A DNA stretch of 64,000 bases from Cohnella candidum. GTDB lineage: Bacteria > Bacillota > Bacilli > Paenibacillales > Paenibacillaceae. Under the pieces are notes generated by a model. That model worked only from the letters and a program-made list of their open reading frames with translations. It searched no databases and was not told the origin of the DNA. The stretch is from positions 3,535,001-3,599,000 of the forward strand of contig NZ_CP033433.1 in NCBI RefSeq assembly GCF_003713065.1, in the 5' to 3' direction. This document shows, one piece after another, positions 9,301 through 17,232 of this stretch; positions within the stretch are counted from its first letter, which is position 1, and every line of letters starts with the position of its first letter. Made by a program: the position numbers and the translations under genes.

Positions 9301-11605
9301 TACGATTGCTTATTCGAACGGCGATGCCAGCCGGCCGGTGTCCGTGAGCGTAAACAACGGAGCGGCCTTGAACTTAACGCTTCCCGGTACCGGCGGTTGG
9401 AATCAGGTCGGCACGCAAGCCGTAAACGTTTCCCTGCAAGCAGGCGGCAACACGATTAAACTGTACTCGGCGAGCGGTTGGTCCCCCGACTTCGACCGCA
9501 TCATCATTTCGCCATCAGGCACAACGCCGGACCTGCAGCCGCCATCCGCGCCGGCCGACGTCTCGGTTGCATCGAAGACGACGACGTCACTTTCCTTGAC
9601 TTGGTCCGCTTCGACGGATAACGTAGCCGTCGCGGCTTACGATATTTTCCGGGACGGAGTTTTGGCAGGCAGTTCCGGGACGATTTCTTTCACGGATACC
9701 GGTCTTTCGCCGAACACGTCCTACAGCTATACGGTTACGGCCCGGGATGCCGCAGGCAACGTTTCGCCCGCTTCGACGGCCCTTCAGGCGACGACGCTGG
9801 ACGCTCCGGACACGCAAGCGCCGACGGCACCTTCCAACGTGAACGGTACCGCCTTCAACGCTTGGATCAATCTGTCCTGGACGGCGTCCACCGACAACCG
9901 CGGCGTAACCGGCTACGATATTTACCGCGGCGGTACGTGGGTCGGCTCTTCGGCGAGCAATGGATACCTCGACTCGGGGCTTTCTCCAAATACCTCTTAT
10001 ACGTACACGGTGAAAGCGAAGGATGCCGCAGGCAACGTTTCGCCCGCCAGCGCGGCGGCGACGATCACGACGCTCGCCTCCGGCACGACAGGCGATCTCC
10101 CGACGGTGCCGGGCGGATTGCCGAGCAACCCGTATCCGTCCCAGACGCCGGACGCTTCTTTGACCGTGCATGCGCTGGCGAAAGGAACCGACCCGGTCAC
10201 CAATCCGCTGAAAGGCTTGGCCATTTGGTTTTATCCCGGAGACCGTGCCGACAAAACGGCCACGCAATACGGCGGCATCAACAACTCGATCGAATGGCGT
10301 TACTTCGGCTTGGGTGAGCTGATGACGGGCATGAACACGTATAACTGGGAGCCGATGGAGGCCGCATTGGACGAGGTCGCTTCCCACGGCAAACAGCTCG
10401 CCTTGCGCGTCGCGTCGTGCCAGTCGTTCTCGAGCAAAGATTATCCGGACTTCCTGTCCGGGCAAATCCGCAACGGCTGCATATTGAACTACGATTCTCC
10501 GACCGTCATGCAGGCGTTCCAAAACTTCATCGCCGCCTTCGGCGCCAAGTACGACGGCGATCCGCGCATCGCGTTCATTACGATGGGACTCGTCGGATAT
10601 TGGGGCGAATGGCACACTTGGCCGAACGACGGCAGCAACGGAACGGAGAACTGGATGATTTCCGATGCCGGAGCCAATGTGCTGCTGGACGCTTACGATG
10701 CGGCATTCCGCAAAACCCCGGTCGAAAACCGTTATCCGCGGTCCGGCGGGGGCACGCACTTGACCTCGCTTTCGCGCATCGGGTATCACGACGATTCCTT
10801 CGCCTATCGGGAGAACGACCCGAATCTCGGCCGGGTCGGCAGCATGACGCTGCCGCTGTCCATGGGCGGCAAGACGGACGCACAGCTTACGCAAGCTTTG
10901 CTGTTCGGCGCCGAGAACAAATGGGTCACCGGCAGCTTCGGCGGCGAAGTCCGGCCGGAAGTGCAAGGCAACCTGTTCGATCCCGCTTCCGCGACCAAAG
11001 ACGACGCGATGACCGATATCGAGATGACGCACGCCACGTGGATGATCTGCCAAAACTGCAAGTATAACAAGAACGATCCGAACGAAGTGGCGGCGTGGCA
11101 AAAGATGGGTTATAACTTTTACGCGAAAAATGCTTATTTCAACAACACCGTGTCCGGCAGCTTCAAAGTCGGCGTGCAAATCGAGAATACAGGCACGGCT
11201 CCGTTCTATTACGGCCCGGACATGTATCCGGTCGAACTCGCGCTGAAGGACGGTTCCGGCAACATCGTCAAGACGTGGACGATGAACTGGGATTTGCGCA
11301 AAATCCTGCCCACGCAAATCCGCGCGTTCCCGGACTGGAACGTCCCGGGGAATCCGACCTACGTGAACTTCGGCACGCCGCAATACTTCGACGCCACGGT
11401 AAACGCCGCAGGCGTAACGCCCGGATCTTACCAGCTCGTGATGCACGTCTACAATCCGCTGTGGAAAATCAAAGAAGCCGACGTACGGGCCAAAGGCCAT
11501 ATGCCGAGCTACTTACCCTGGAACAATCCGCTTCCGATCTTGTTCGCGAACCAAACCCAAGGGGCCGACGGATGGCTCGGTCTCGGATCGATCTCGATCC
11601 AATAA
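6314..11605 (+). CDS. Giant secreted multidomain protein: DUF4874/DUF4832, FN3 and CBM repeats, second DUF4832-type module
   Basis: A 1763-residue exported protein with AGGAGG before the ATG. Approximate order: signal peptide 1-28 (PASA cut); DUF4874/DUF4832 module 30-490 (NPERGFHNRYE, YIGPWGEWHTS with E180, MVGGETCD with E297); FN3 496-585 and 590-675; a beta-sandwich binding domain 680-830; FN3 842-930; a CBM6/35-like domain 943-1070 (YEAEAAGNALAGGA, Cys pair in ASCSGCSGG); FN3 1075-1160 and 1165-1255; a second DUF4832-type module 1280-1763 (NPLKGLAIWF, YWGEWHTWP with E1432, GGEVRPEVQ with E1545). The first module resembles classical DUF4874+DUF4832 proteins; the second resembles the LysM protein encoded divergently. 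Two catalytic-type modules joined by binding modules suggest an extracellular enzyme for a complex glycan. No cell-wall anchor is visible. Confidence 0.85.
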   Translation: MFRKKKVLSVMVIAALLFGLLPYGPASAATFTYAGDYATAFPNPERGFHNRYEIINDPSVNDYASSATSIAGFNPDMLDRTFARAKADGDTLIHSYIHLDKYKNTDQLPQALLDNLASGLAAIRAAGLKIVLRPAYAWSESPSVPESRILGHIQQLDAVISANADVVNHLEAGYIGPWGEWHTSQYTDPFSRTDADTRYRIIKKILSTTPASIPVVIRYPIFIKEVTELPTPSGSTPLTQQEKDRIGFHNDCFLSDSADMGTYDNNSWMGWFYVEEKKQWMYDMATAAGGNKMVGGETCDSAGSNDAAGVTVQSEMSKLHFSEINEDYAAVNLNIWKNASLAASGNDPAETAFTRIKRKLGYRLRLVDADFPTTAGPGTSFTFSAHLSNDGYAGFIKPRPVFLVFDNGTQRYDVPLPGLDPRLWTSGAVNVPSQTVTLPASMASGTYKLALWLPDNDPGLRSRSEYSVRLANTGTWDAAKGYNVLTNAVTVGTPTIPAAPANLTASAGNAQVTLTWTASAGAATYSVFRSTTNGSGYVQAAAGITGTSYTDTGLSNGTAYYYVVKAVNSAGSSGNSNQASATPNNNVTIPSAPTGLTATAGNAQVALTWTASSGATSYRVLRSTTSGSGYSLIAGNVSGTTYTDAGVTNGTTYYYVVQAVNSAGSSGNSAQASATPSAPAAAVTIDSFPSQSNLASKINDLNQPIGWSMDSLYYGSDASGNLVMNSGASGQYLQENVNQSLAGLQNLILRVRDWGETDTEQHWNVVLNDGTDHTVGPLSTYGNINGTYADLSIPLSDFGANLANAKYIRIVHRDATYAVLLIDAIKTDGAAGSGGGGGGADTQAPSVPTGLTATAKSQTSVTLSWTASTDNVGVGGYEVFRNGTKVGSPTGTSFTDSGLTAGTAYAYTVDSKDAAGNVSALSSPLSVTTDSAPPPPGDGQAGSYEAEAAGNALAGGAAVASCSGCSGGAKVGYVGNNSGTITFNGVQAAAAGAYTLTIAYSNGDASRPVSVSVNNGAALNLTLPGTGGWNQVGTQAVNVSLQAGGNTIKLYSASGWSPDFDRIIISPSGTTPDLQPPSAPADVSVASKTTTSLSLTWSASTDNVAVAAYDIFRDGVLAGSSGTISFTDTGLSPNTSYSYTVTARDAAGNVSPASTALQATTLDAPDTQAPTAPSNVNGTAFNAWINLSWTASTDNRGVTGYDIYRGGTWVGSSASNGYLDSGLSPNTSYTYTVKAKDAAGNVSPASAAATITTLASGTTGDLPTVPGGLPSNPYPSQTPDASLTVHALAKGTDPVTNPLKGLAIWFYPGDRADKTATQYGGINNSIEWRYFGLGELMTGMNTYNWEPMEAALDEVASHGKQLALRVASCQSFSSKDYPDFLSGQIRNGCILNYDSPTVMQAFQNFIAAFGAKYDGDPRIAFITMGLVGYWGEWHTWPNDGSNGTENWMISDAGANVLLDAYDAAFRKTPVENRYPRSGGGTHLTSLSRIGYHDDSFAYRENDPNLGRVGSMTLPLSMGGKTDAQLTQALLFGAENKWVTGSFGGEVRPEVQGNLFDPASATKDDAMTDIEMTHATWMICQNCKYNKNDPNEVAAWQKMGYNFYAKNAYFNNTVSGSFKVGVQIENTGTAPFYYGPDMYPVELALKDGSGNIVKTWTMNWDLRKILPTQIRAFPDWNVPGNPTYVNFGTPQYFDATVNAAGVTPGSYQLVMHVYNPLWKIKEADVRAKGHMPSYLPWNNPLPILFANQTQGADGWLGLGSISIQ

Positions 11606-11622
11606 TCGAACAGCCGCAATGA

Positions 11623-11659
11623 AAAGCTCCCTGCGCACGCATGCGTCGCAGGGAGCTTT
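11623..11659. terminator. Bidirectional terminator between convergent DUF4832 genes
   Basis: A perfect 13-bp stem, AAAGCTCCCTGCG with CGCAGGGAGCTTT, has an 11-base loop. It lies between the stop codons at 11605 and 11671 of the two convergent genes. The A/T ends of the stem suit termination in both directions. Confidence 0.85.
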
Positions 11660-11670
11660 GTTCTGCTCGC

Positions 11671-14310
11671 TTATTCGAAACGGATCTCGTCGATCCAAAC
11701 CGTGCCCGCGCTGCCATACCAGAAAGACATTTGCAGTTGCCCCGGCGAAGCTTTATCCACGCCGTTGGCGGCCAAATCAATGGAGATATCCTTGTACGAG
11801 GTCGTCACCGTGTTCCCGCTGAACGCGCCGAGCGTTTTCTCCACGCCGCCCAGGATCAGATGGAACTGGCTTTCCTCTCCGCCGGCCGCGCCTTTGATCC
11901 GCACGATCAGCTTGCTGTATCCCGCGATGCTCTGCGTCACGTCGCTGCCGAACCAACCGGCGTTGTTATACTGAAGTTTGAGCGCTCCGTTCTCGATGAC
12001 TCCGGCATTGTTGACGAAACCGTTCGCGCCGGTCCATTTGCCCAAGTCGTTGGTGCCGGGCCACGCCGGAGAGTTATCGAAATTATCCAGCACAAGAGCC
12101 GTGCCGCCTCCTCCCGCGTTCGTCGTTCCCGTTACCGCGCTGCTTGCCGCGGATACGTTGCCGGCCGCATCCTTGGCTTTGACGGTGTAGCTGTACGACG
12201 TGCCTGAAGAGAGACCCGTATCCGTAAACGCCGTCGTCGTGCTGGTTCCGACGTAGGTCCCGCCTCGATAGACCTCATAACCCGTCACGCCGACATTGTC
12301 GGTAGAAGCGCTCCAATCCAGCGTGATGCTGCTAGCCGTCGTCGCCGTAACCGCGACATTCGAGGGAACGGAAGGCGCCTGCGCATCCCCGCCGCTTCCT
12401 CCGCCGACATCGAGCGTGATTTTGTCAAAGTCCGGAGCCCATCCGGTTGCGTTGGAAAATTTGATCGTATTATTTCCCGCGCTGAGCTGTACGGAAGTTT
12501 GCAGCGTGCCCGCCGTGCTCCAGCCGCCCGTGCTCGGGAAGCTCAAGCTTGTTGCCGCGCCCCCGTTGACGCTCATTTGGGCTGACCTCGCCGCGTCTCC
12601 ATTGAGATAAGAGACAGTGAGCGTATAAGTTCCCGCGTTTGTCGCGTTAATGCCGTTAAACTGAAGCGTGCCGCCGTTATTGCCGACGTATCCGACTTTC
12701 GAACCGCCGGAGCACGTACCGCATGACGCCGTTGCCGCTCCGCCCGCAAGCGTATTCGCCGCGCTTTCGGCCTCGTAGGATACGGCGGTGCCTCCGCCGC
12801 CACCGCCTCCGCTGCCGCCCGTCGATCCGTCGTAAGCGCCGCTTTGCAGGCTGTAGCTGAGCGTGTTGTCCGATTTCAGGCTGGCGAACGATCCCAAATT
12901 CTGATCGGACGGGTCCATGCCGATTCCGACCTTGCCGATCGGCGTGCGTCCGCCGGCGTAATAGTTCGTGTTGGCGAAGCGGACGCTCGGCTTCCAGCCT
13001 GCCGGATCCAAAACGGACAGTGCCAGCGTGTAAGTTCCGTTCGGCAAACCCGAAGGGATCGTGAACGCGCCGTTCACCGTGTTGACGGCCGGAGCTTGAG
13101 CATACGACCGAGTCGAACTGTTCCATCCCGTGCCGGGCAGCCAGTTTCGGATGTCCGTTTGGAACAATCCTTTCCACGCGACGGTTCCGTCGCTCTTCAG
13201 CAAACTCGCCTCGACCGGCCAATTATAGTAGAAAGGCGAGGAGCCTTTGTTTACGACCTGGAACGAAACGTTCATCGTTCCTCCGGGCGACACGTTGCCG
13301 GAGAACGTCGCCTGATTGATCACGAACCGGTAACCCAGCACCTTCTGCATCGCGGTCGCTCCCGCTTCGACGGAAGGGTTGCTCGCCGTATAATCCGAAA
13401 TCCATCCTAAACTGGACGTATGGGTGTTCATGATCCAATCGATGACGTAGTTCGTGTTGGAGGAGCTCCCTAGCGTGCCGTCCGGGCTGCCGCCCAGCTG
13501 AGATTGATCGCCCCAATCGTACGCCACTTCGCCGCTGTTGATCTGCGTCCGCCACGTGTCCCGCGAAATCTCCCCGTTTCCACCCGCCGCGTCGTCCGGG
13601 AGCGCGAAAGAATCCCACTGGATGCCGAAGTTATACGCGGTGAACGTTTCCGGATAACGGACGAGCACCTTTTTGTTATGGAAGGCGGCGGTATACGCGT
13701 CGCCTAACGCCGTCTGGAAGCTGAGAGGAATCCGATCCGTGCCGTCCGCGAATTTGTTCGGATAGATATGGTTTTCTCCCCAGTTACCGTATAAGCCGAG
13801 TTCGATAAAAGCGACGCGGGGGTCGTTGTCCCAAGCTTGGCCGAGCTTGCCGATGAACGAGACGAGGCGGGACTTCAACGTATCCGTCAGCCATTGGTTC
13901 ACCGGATCGCCGTGGGGAACCCCGTTCGGCCAAAACTCCCCGGTACCCGGATAGACGATGACGACGCGCGGAACGACCTTGACGTTTTTATTCTCGATGC
14001 CCGCCCAGGCCGAGTTGCTCCAATCTTTGATCTTTTGCACGGAATCCGTCGCGTCCGTTTCGAGATCCGTGTATCGAATATAGTGCTTATAGATGTCCGA
14101 GTACTCCCGATCGGGGAAAGCGGCGTCGTTGATGTACCTGGACGGACGGAAACCCATGATCGGATTCTTGAATGCCTCCTGCGATTCTGTCAATTGGACC
14201 GTGATCGGACCGACCGCCGCCTGCGCCTGATTCACTTTACCTGTCCCTCCCCATGTGAGCGCGGACAGCGCCGCCGCGCAAAGAAGCGGCAAAACCCTTC
14301 TTTTTTTCAT
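11671..14310 (-). CDS. Secreted DUF4832-type protein with CBM6/35-like and FN3 domains
   Basis: An 879-residue exported protein. The second possible ATG (14310) is chosen because AGGAGG lies seven bases before it. Residues 1-32 are a signal peptide (AQAA cut). Residues 35-490 are a DUF4832-type module: KNPIMGFRPSRY, LYGNWGENHIYP with E179, NSGEVAYDWGD with E261, and NKGSSPFYYNW in the Ig-like part. A Gly-rich linker leads to a CBM6/35-like domain at 511-640 (YEAESAANTLAGGA, Cys pair in ASCGTCSGG), one FN3 at about 645-735, and a C-terminal beta-sandwich at 745-879 (LDNFDNSPAWPGTNDLGKW). The CBM is nearly the same as that in the 1763-residue protein, so both probably bind the same glycan. The upstream gap (14311-14421) holds no perfect TTGCGCAA, only a weak half match (CGCGACAACTTTTT). 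Confidence 0.85.
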   Translation of the reverse strand: MKKRRVLPLLCAAALSALTWGGTGKVNQAQAAVGPITVQLTESQEAFKNPIMGFRPSRYINDAAFPDREYSDIYKHYIRYTDLETDATDSVQKIKDWSNSAWAGIENKNVKVVPRVVIVYPGTGEFWPNGVPHGDPVNQWLTDTLKSRLVSFIGKLGQAWDNDPRVAFIELGLYGNWGENHIYPNKFADGTDRIPLSFQTALGDAYTAAFHNKKVLVRYPETFTAYNFGIQWDSFALPDDAAGGNGEISRDTWRTQINSGEVAYDWGDQSQLGGSPDGTLGSSSNTNYVIDWIMNTHTSSLGWISDYTASNPSVEAGATAMQKVLGYRFVINQATFSGNVSPGGTMNVSFQVVNKGSSPFYYNWPVEASLLKSDGTVAWKGLFQTDIRNWLPGTGWNSSTRSYAQAPAVNTVNGAFTIPSGLPNGTYTLALSVLDPAGWKPSVRFANTNYYAGGRTPIGKVGIGMDPSDQNLGSFASLKSDNTLSYSLQSGAYDGSTGGSGGGGGGGTAVSYEAESAANTLAGGAATASCGTCSGGSKVGYVGNNGGTLQFNGINATNAGTYTLTVSYLNGDAARSAQMSVNGGAATSLSFPSTGGWSTAGTLQTSVQLSAGNNTIKFSNATGWAPDFDKITLDVGGGSGGDAQAPSVPSNVAVTATTASSITLDWSASTDNVGVTGYEVYRGGTYVGTSTTTAFTDTGLSSGTSYSYTVKAKDAAGNVSAASSAVTGTTNAGGGGTALVLDNFDNSPAWPGTNDLGKWTGANGFVNNAGVIENGALKLQYNNAGWFGSDVTQSIAGYSKLIVRIKGAAGGEESQFHLILGGVEKTLGAFSGNTVTTSYKDISIDLAANGVDKASPGQLQMSFWYGSAGTVWIDEIRFE

Positions 14311-14421
14311 CGTATTCCTCCTCGGCATCTTATTTGGACTACACTCTCATTTTTTCACTTGGAGCCTTCGCGCGCGATGCCGAGAATTAAAGAAACGCGA
14401 CAACTTTTTAACAATAAATAG

Positions 14422-14444
14422 AAAAAAACCGACACAAGTGCCGG
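14422..14444 (-). terminator. Terminator of the lacI-type gene
   Basis: On the minus strand a CCGGCA/TGTCGG stem with loop CTTG (14429-14444, one G-T pair) is followed by seven T residues (14422-14428). It lies just downstream of the LacI-family stop codon at 14468. Confidence 0.75.
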
Positions 14445-14467
14445 TTTTCTCAAGTGAGTTCCCATAT

Positions 14468-15484
14468 TTAGGATTTGGCGTGCGCTTCACCGCAGGATTC
14501 GCGCTCCATCAATTCCGTTTTCAGGCTGATATGGACTTCGGAGATCGTCTTGTTCGTAATCAGTTCGGTCAGCATCTTCACGATCAGCCCGCTGATGTCG
14601 TAGCGGAATCTCCGGACGGTCGTCAGCGGCGGCATCATGTATTCGGACAGCTTCAAGTCGTCGAAACCGACTAAGGATATATCTTTCGGAATTTTCAGCT
14701 TCAGCTCCGCCAGCGCCTTCATGGCACCGAATGCCAGGATGTCGTTAAACGCGAACAGCGCGGTAATGCCGCGGTCCAGTCCGATCAACTGCTTGGCCGC
14801 TTGATAACCATGGGAAGGATCGAAAGCTCCCGCAAGCACGATGCGATCGTTCCAAGCCAGGCCCAAGTCCCGAAAAGCGTCTTTGCACCCGTCCAACCGG
14901 TTCAAGCTGACGAGATGGTCTTCCGGGCCCGCGATTAATCCGATCTTCCGGTGACCGAGGCGATGCAAATACTGGATGACCTCGTAAGCGCCTCTGCGAT
15001 TATCGTAATCGATATAGTTCTGGCTGCGATCGTACCTTCTGCCGTTCGTCACCAAATAAGGGATGCCTCGCGCCACGAGCTCGTGGACGAGCTTGTCGTC
15101 CACGAACGGATCGAACACGATCGCGGCGTCGATTTTGTTATCCGCCAGCAAACGGTAAGACGGTCCTCCGGTCTGCGCGCCGCGTGCGTGCGTCGCGAGC
15201 AGGAACTGGTGTCCGTTCGATTCGAATTCTTCTTTCAAATGACTGAGATCCGTCGAGGAGGCGGGGTCGTTATCGACGAAATCGTGGACCTCCGGCACGA
15301 ACACGGCGATCGTGTACGAATGACCGGCGATCTTGGACGGCGTGGCGCCCGGCTTCAAATATTCTTTGGCGATGTCCATCACCTTGCGGCGCGTATCCTC
15401 GCTGAAATTGCCCTGGTTATTGATGATTCGGGATACGGTGCTGATCGAAACGTTGGCCTTGGCGGCGATTTCTTTCAACTTCAA
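14468..15484 (-). CDS. LacI-family transcriptional regulator
   Basis: A 338-residue regulator of normal LacI length. TTG at 15484 is taken as the start: GGGAG lies eight bases upstream and the protein then begins at the DNA-binding helix-turn-helix (LKLKEIAAKANVSISTVSRI, then NNQGNFSEDTRRKV). Residues 60-330 are a periplasmic-binding-protein-like effector domain (TIAVFVPEVHDFVDNDPAS, DAAIVFDPF, DISLVGFDDLKLSEYM). It lies in the middle of the DUF4832/GH31 island and has a TTGCGCAA palindrome 49 bp upstream, so autoregulation is likely. It is the best candidate to bind the other four copies of this palindrome. The effector is unknown, probably a sugar. Confidence 0.93.
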   Translation of the reverse strand: MKLKEIAAKANVSISTVSRIINNQGNFSEDTRRKVMDIAKEYLKPGATPSKIAGHSYTIAVFVPEVHDFVDNDPASSTDLSHLKEEFESNGHQFLLATHARGAQTGGPSYRLLADNKIDAAIVFDPFVDDKLVHELVARGIPYLVTNGRRYDRSQNYIDYDNRRGAYEVIQYLHRLGHRKIGLIAGPEDHLVSLNRLDGCKDAFRDLGLAWNDRIVLAGAFDPSHGYQAAKQLIGLDRGITALFAFNDILAFGAMKALAELKLKIPKDISLVGFDDLKLSEYMMPPLTTVRRFRYDISGLIVKMLTELITNKTISEVHISLKTELMERESCGEAHAKS

Positions 15485-15532
15485 GAGCGTGGCTCCCTTC
15501 CGGCGCAAAACGATATACGATCATTCTAAAAT

Positions 15533-15540
15533 TTGCGCAA
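15533..15540. promoter_or_regulatory. Putative LacI-family operator TTGCGCAA (site 3)
   Basis: A perfect palindrome 49 bp upstream of the lacI-type start codon, in the 69-bp gap between the GH31 stop codon and lacI. The position suits autoregulation. Confidence 0.6.
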
Positions 15541-15553
15541 AAAGGAGTCAAAC

Positions 15554-17095
15554 TTATTTTTCCCTCCGGTACCAAGGGAGACGGGAGATCGGAGCTTTCA
15601 CGGAAACCTCGCAAGGGCCGAGGATGAGACTGCCGTCCTCTCCCTTCCATGCGCCATCCGGAAAACGGACGGTTCTTTCCCCGGCTCCTTTCTCCAGAAC
15701 GGGAGCGACCAGGATCGAGGCGCCCAGCATGAATTGATCCTTCACGCCCTCCCATCCGCCGTCCGGAAACTCGTATGCCATCGGCCGAAGCATGGGCTCG
15801 CCCGTCAAGGCCGCATCCCGCGCCAGCCCGATCAGCTCCGGCCCCATGGCCACCCGCAGCCGCACCGCGTCCAAGCAATATCCCAGATACTTCTCGTCAA
15901 GCACTTTCCAAGGCGCGGTCGAAAATTGCATCATCGGAAACAAAGCGGCGCATTGCGCGTAGCGGACGAACAGCTCCGCATCGAATGGCGTCGTTTGGAG
16001 GTCTCCATCCCATCCGCCCCCGATCATGTCCGGACAGTTGAATGGGTATCCCATTAAGCCCTGGGCGATCGAGTTCGGGATGAGCGCCTTCAAGCCGTCG
16101 TCTCCCCACGAGTGCGGCTTATCTCGCAGCCGCTGCAAGAGCGGCGCTCCTCCGGCCTTCCAGCTGGCGCGAAATTCGCTCAGCGGATAATGAAGACCGA
16201 GCCGGCTGTACGCCGCGCAATCCTCGTTCGGAATGCCGGAGCCGCGCCAACTATACCCTGTCGCCCATGCTCCCGGTTCTCCTTCGGACGGGTCTCCGGC
16301 ATCGAATTTGAAGCCGTCGACGCCGAAACGGCGAACCAGCTCGTCAAGCTTGCTTTTGAACCACTCCAGCGCCGGAGGGTACGTATAGTCCAGAACCGCG
16401 CTGCAGCCGTTCCACCACCGCCGCAGCGCCATCCGGCCTTCCGCGTCTTTGACGAGCAGGCCTTGCTTATCCAGCTCCCTGGCGGTCCGGCTGTCTGGGC
16501 TTACGTAGGGGCATACCCACAACATCACTTTAAAGCCCAGCTCGTGAAGCGTATCGAGCATGGCTTTGGGATCCGGAAAACGTTCGGCATGGAACTCCCA
16601 CGTCCCGTAGTCCTTCATCCAATTGTCGTCGATAATCAGCACGCCCGGCGGAAACCCGTTTCTCAATATCTCTCGGGCATATGCGATCGTCTTATCCTGC
16701 GTCGGCTCATAATGCATCTCCATCCAAGTGCAATATTGCGGAGCGGAAAAGGCGATCGGATCGGGCATTCGGCCTTGCGCGGGAAAATGCTTGCGGGATG
16801 CCTGCCGATAGGCTCCTGCCAAGTTATCGAAACTTTCGGAAGGCCGAACGCCCCCCTCCTCGGACTCGACCGACATGACGCCGGTCCGAAACGAGAACGA
16901 GAAAGGCCGGTCGTACCACAAATAACGGCCGCGATTCGATACGAGCAAAGGCGCTCCCGAGTTTTCGAGCAAGTTCTTCAAATCGATCGCAACGTCACCG
17001 GTTCCTTTCCCATAGGGCATACGGGTTCCGTCGTGCACGGCTCCGCCCCACCATACCTCGCCGGGCAGCAACTCGATCTCAACGCTCGTTTTCAA
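15554..17095 (-). CDS. Glycoside hydrolase family 31 enzyme (cytoplasmic), paralogue A
   Basis: A 513-residue GH31-type (alpha/beta)8 hydrolase with no signal peptide. It starts at TTG (17095), because an in-frame stop lies just upstream and its length then equals that of its paralogue. Motifs: WWGG near the N terminus, YCTWMEMHYEPTQ at 121-133, LIIDDNWMKDYG at 153-164, the nucleophile region GFKFDAGD (D265), the acid/base region NCPDMIGGG (D356), and KPHSWGDDG. GH31 enzymes are retaining alpha-glycosidases; the exact sugar cannot be read from sequence. Operators lie 35 and 84 bp upstream. A cytoplasmic GH31 next to secreted putative glycosidases suggests that imported oligosaccharides are finished inside the cell. 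Confidence 0.9.
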   Translation of the reverse strand: MKTSVEIELLPGEVWWGGAVHDGTRMPYGKGTGDVAIDLKNLLENSGAPLLVSNRGRYLWYDRPFSFSFRTGVMSVESEEGGVRPSESFDNLAGAYRQASRKHFPAQGRMPDPIAFSAPQYCTWMEMHYEPTQDKTIAYAREILRNGFPPGVLIIDDNWMKDYGTWEFHAERFPDPKAMLDTLHELGFKVMLWVCPYVSPDSRTARELDKQGLLVKDAEGRMALRRWWNGCSAVLDYTYPPALEWFKSKLDELVRRFGVDGFKFDAGDPSEGEPGAWATGYSWRGSGIPNEDCAAYSRLGLHYPLSEFRASWKAGGAPLLQRLRDKPHSWGDDGLKALIPNSIAQGLMGYPFNCPDMIGGGWDGDLQTTPFDAELFVRYAQCAALFPMMQFSTAPWKVLDEKYLGYCLDAVRLRVAMGPELIGLARDAALTGEPMLRPMAYEFPDGGWEGVKDQFMLGASILVAPVLEKGAGERTVRFPDGAWKGEDGSLILGPCEVSVKAPISRLPWYRREK

Positions 17096-17129
17096 TGCCG
17101 ATCACGCTCACCTTCGTGAATGCAAATTT

Positions 17130-17137
17130 TTGCGCAA
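17130..17137. promoter_or_regulatory. Putative LacI-family operator TTGCGCAA (site 4)
   Basis: A palindrome 35 bp upstream of the GH31-A start, in an AT-rich stretch (AAATTTTTGCGCAACTTTTT). The 3' flank matches that of site 2, which extends the shared motif beyond the 8-bp core. Confidence 0.6.
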
Positions 17138-17178
17138 CTTTTTAAACTATTTTAAGGCGTGCCGTCGCCATTCGTCAA

Positions 17179-17186
17179 TTGCGCAA
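17179..17186. promoter_or_regulatory. Putative LacI-family operator TTGCGCAA (site 5)
   Basis: A second copy upstream of GH31-A, 49 bp from site 4 and between it and the chemoreceptor terminator. Paired operators at this distance could allow looping by a tetrameric LacI-type repressor; that is an inference. Confidence 0.5.
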
Positions 17187-17192
17187 ATAAAG

Positions 17193-17219
17193 AAGCCCGC
17201 TCCTCCAAGGAACGGGCTT
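17193..17219 (-). terminator. Terminator of the chemoreceptor gene
   Basis: AAGCCCG/CGGGCTT outer stem with an inner TCCT/AGGA pairing. On the minus strand it lies directly after the stop codon at 17233 and is followed by TCTTTATTTG. Confidence 0.8.
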
Positions 17220-17232
17220 ACCGCAATTCCAT

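Noticed and set aside
9587..11500. Long open frame antisense to the 1763-residue gene
   Set aside because: It lies wholly opposite a gene with clear domains, has no ribosome binding site and an Arg/Val/His-rich composition typical of the antisense of GC-rich coding DNA.
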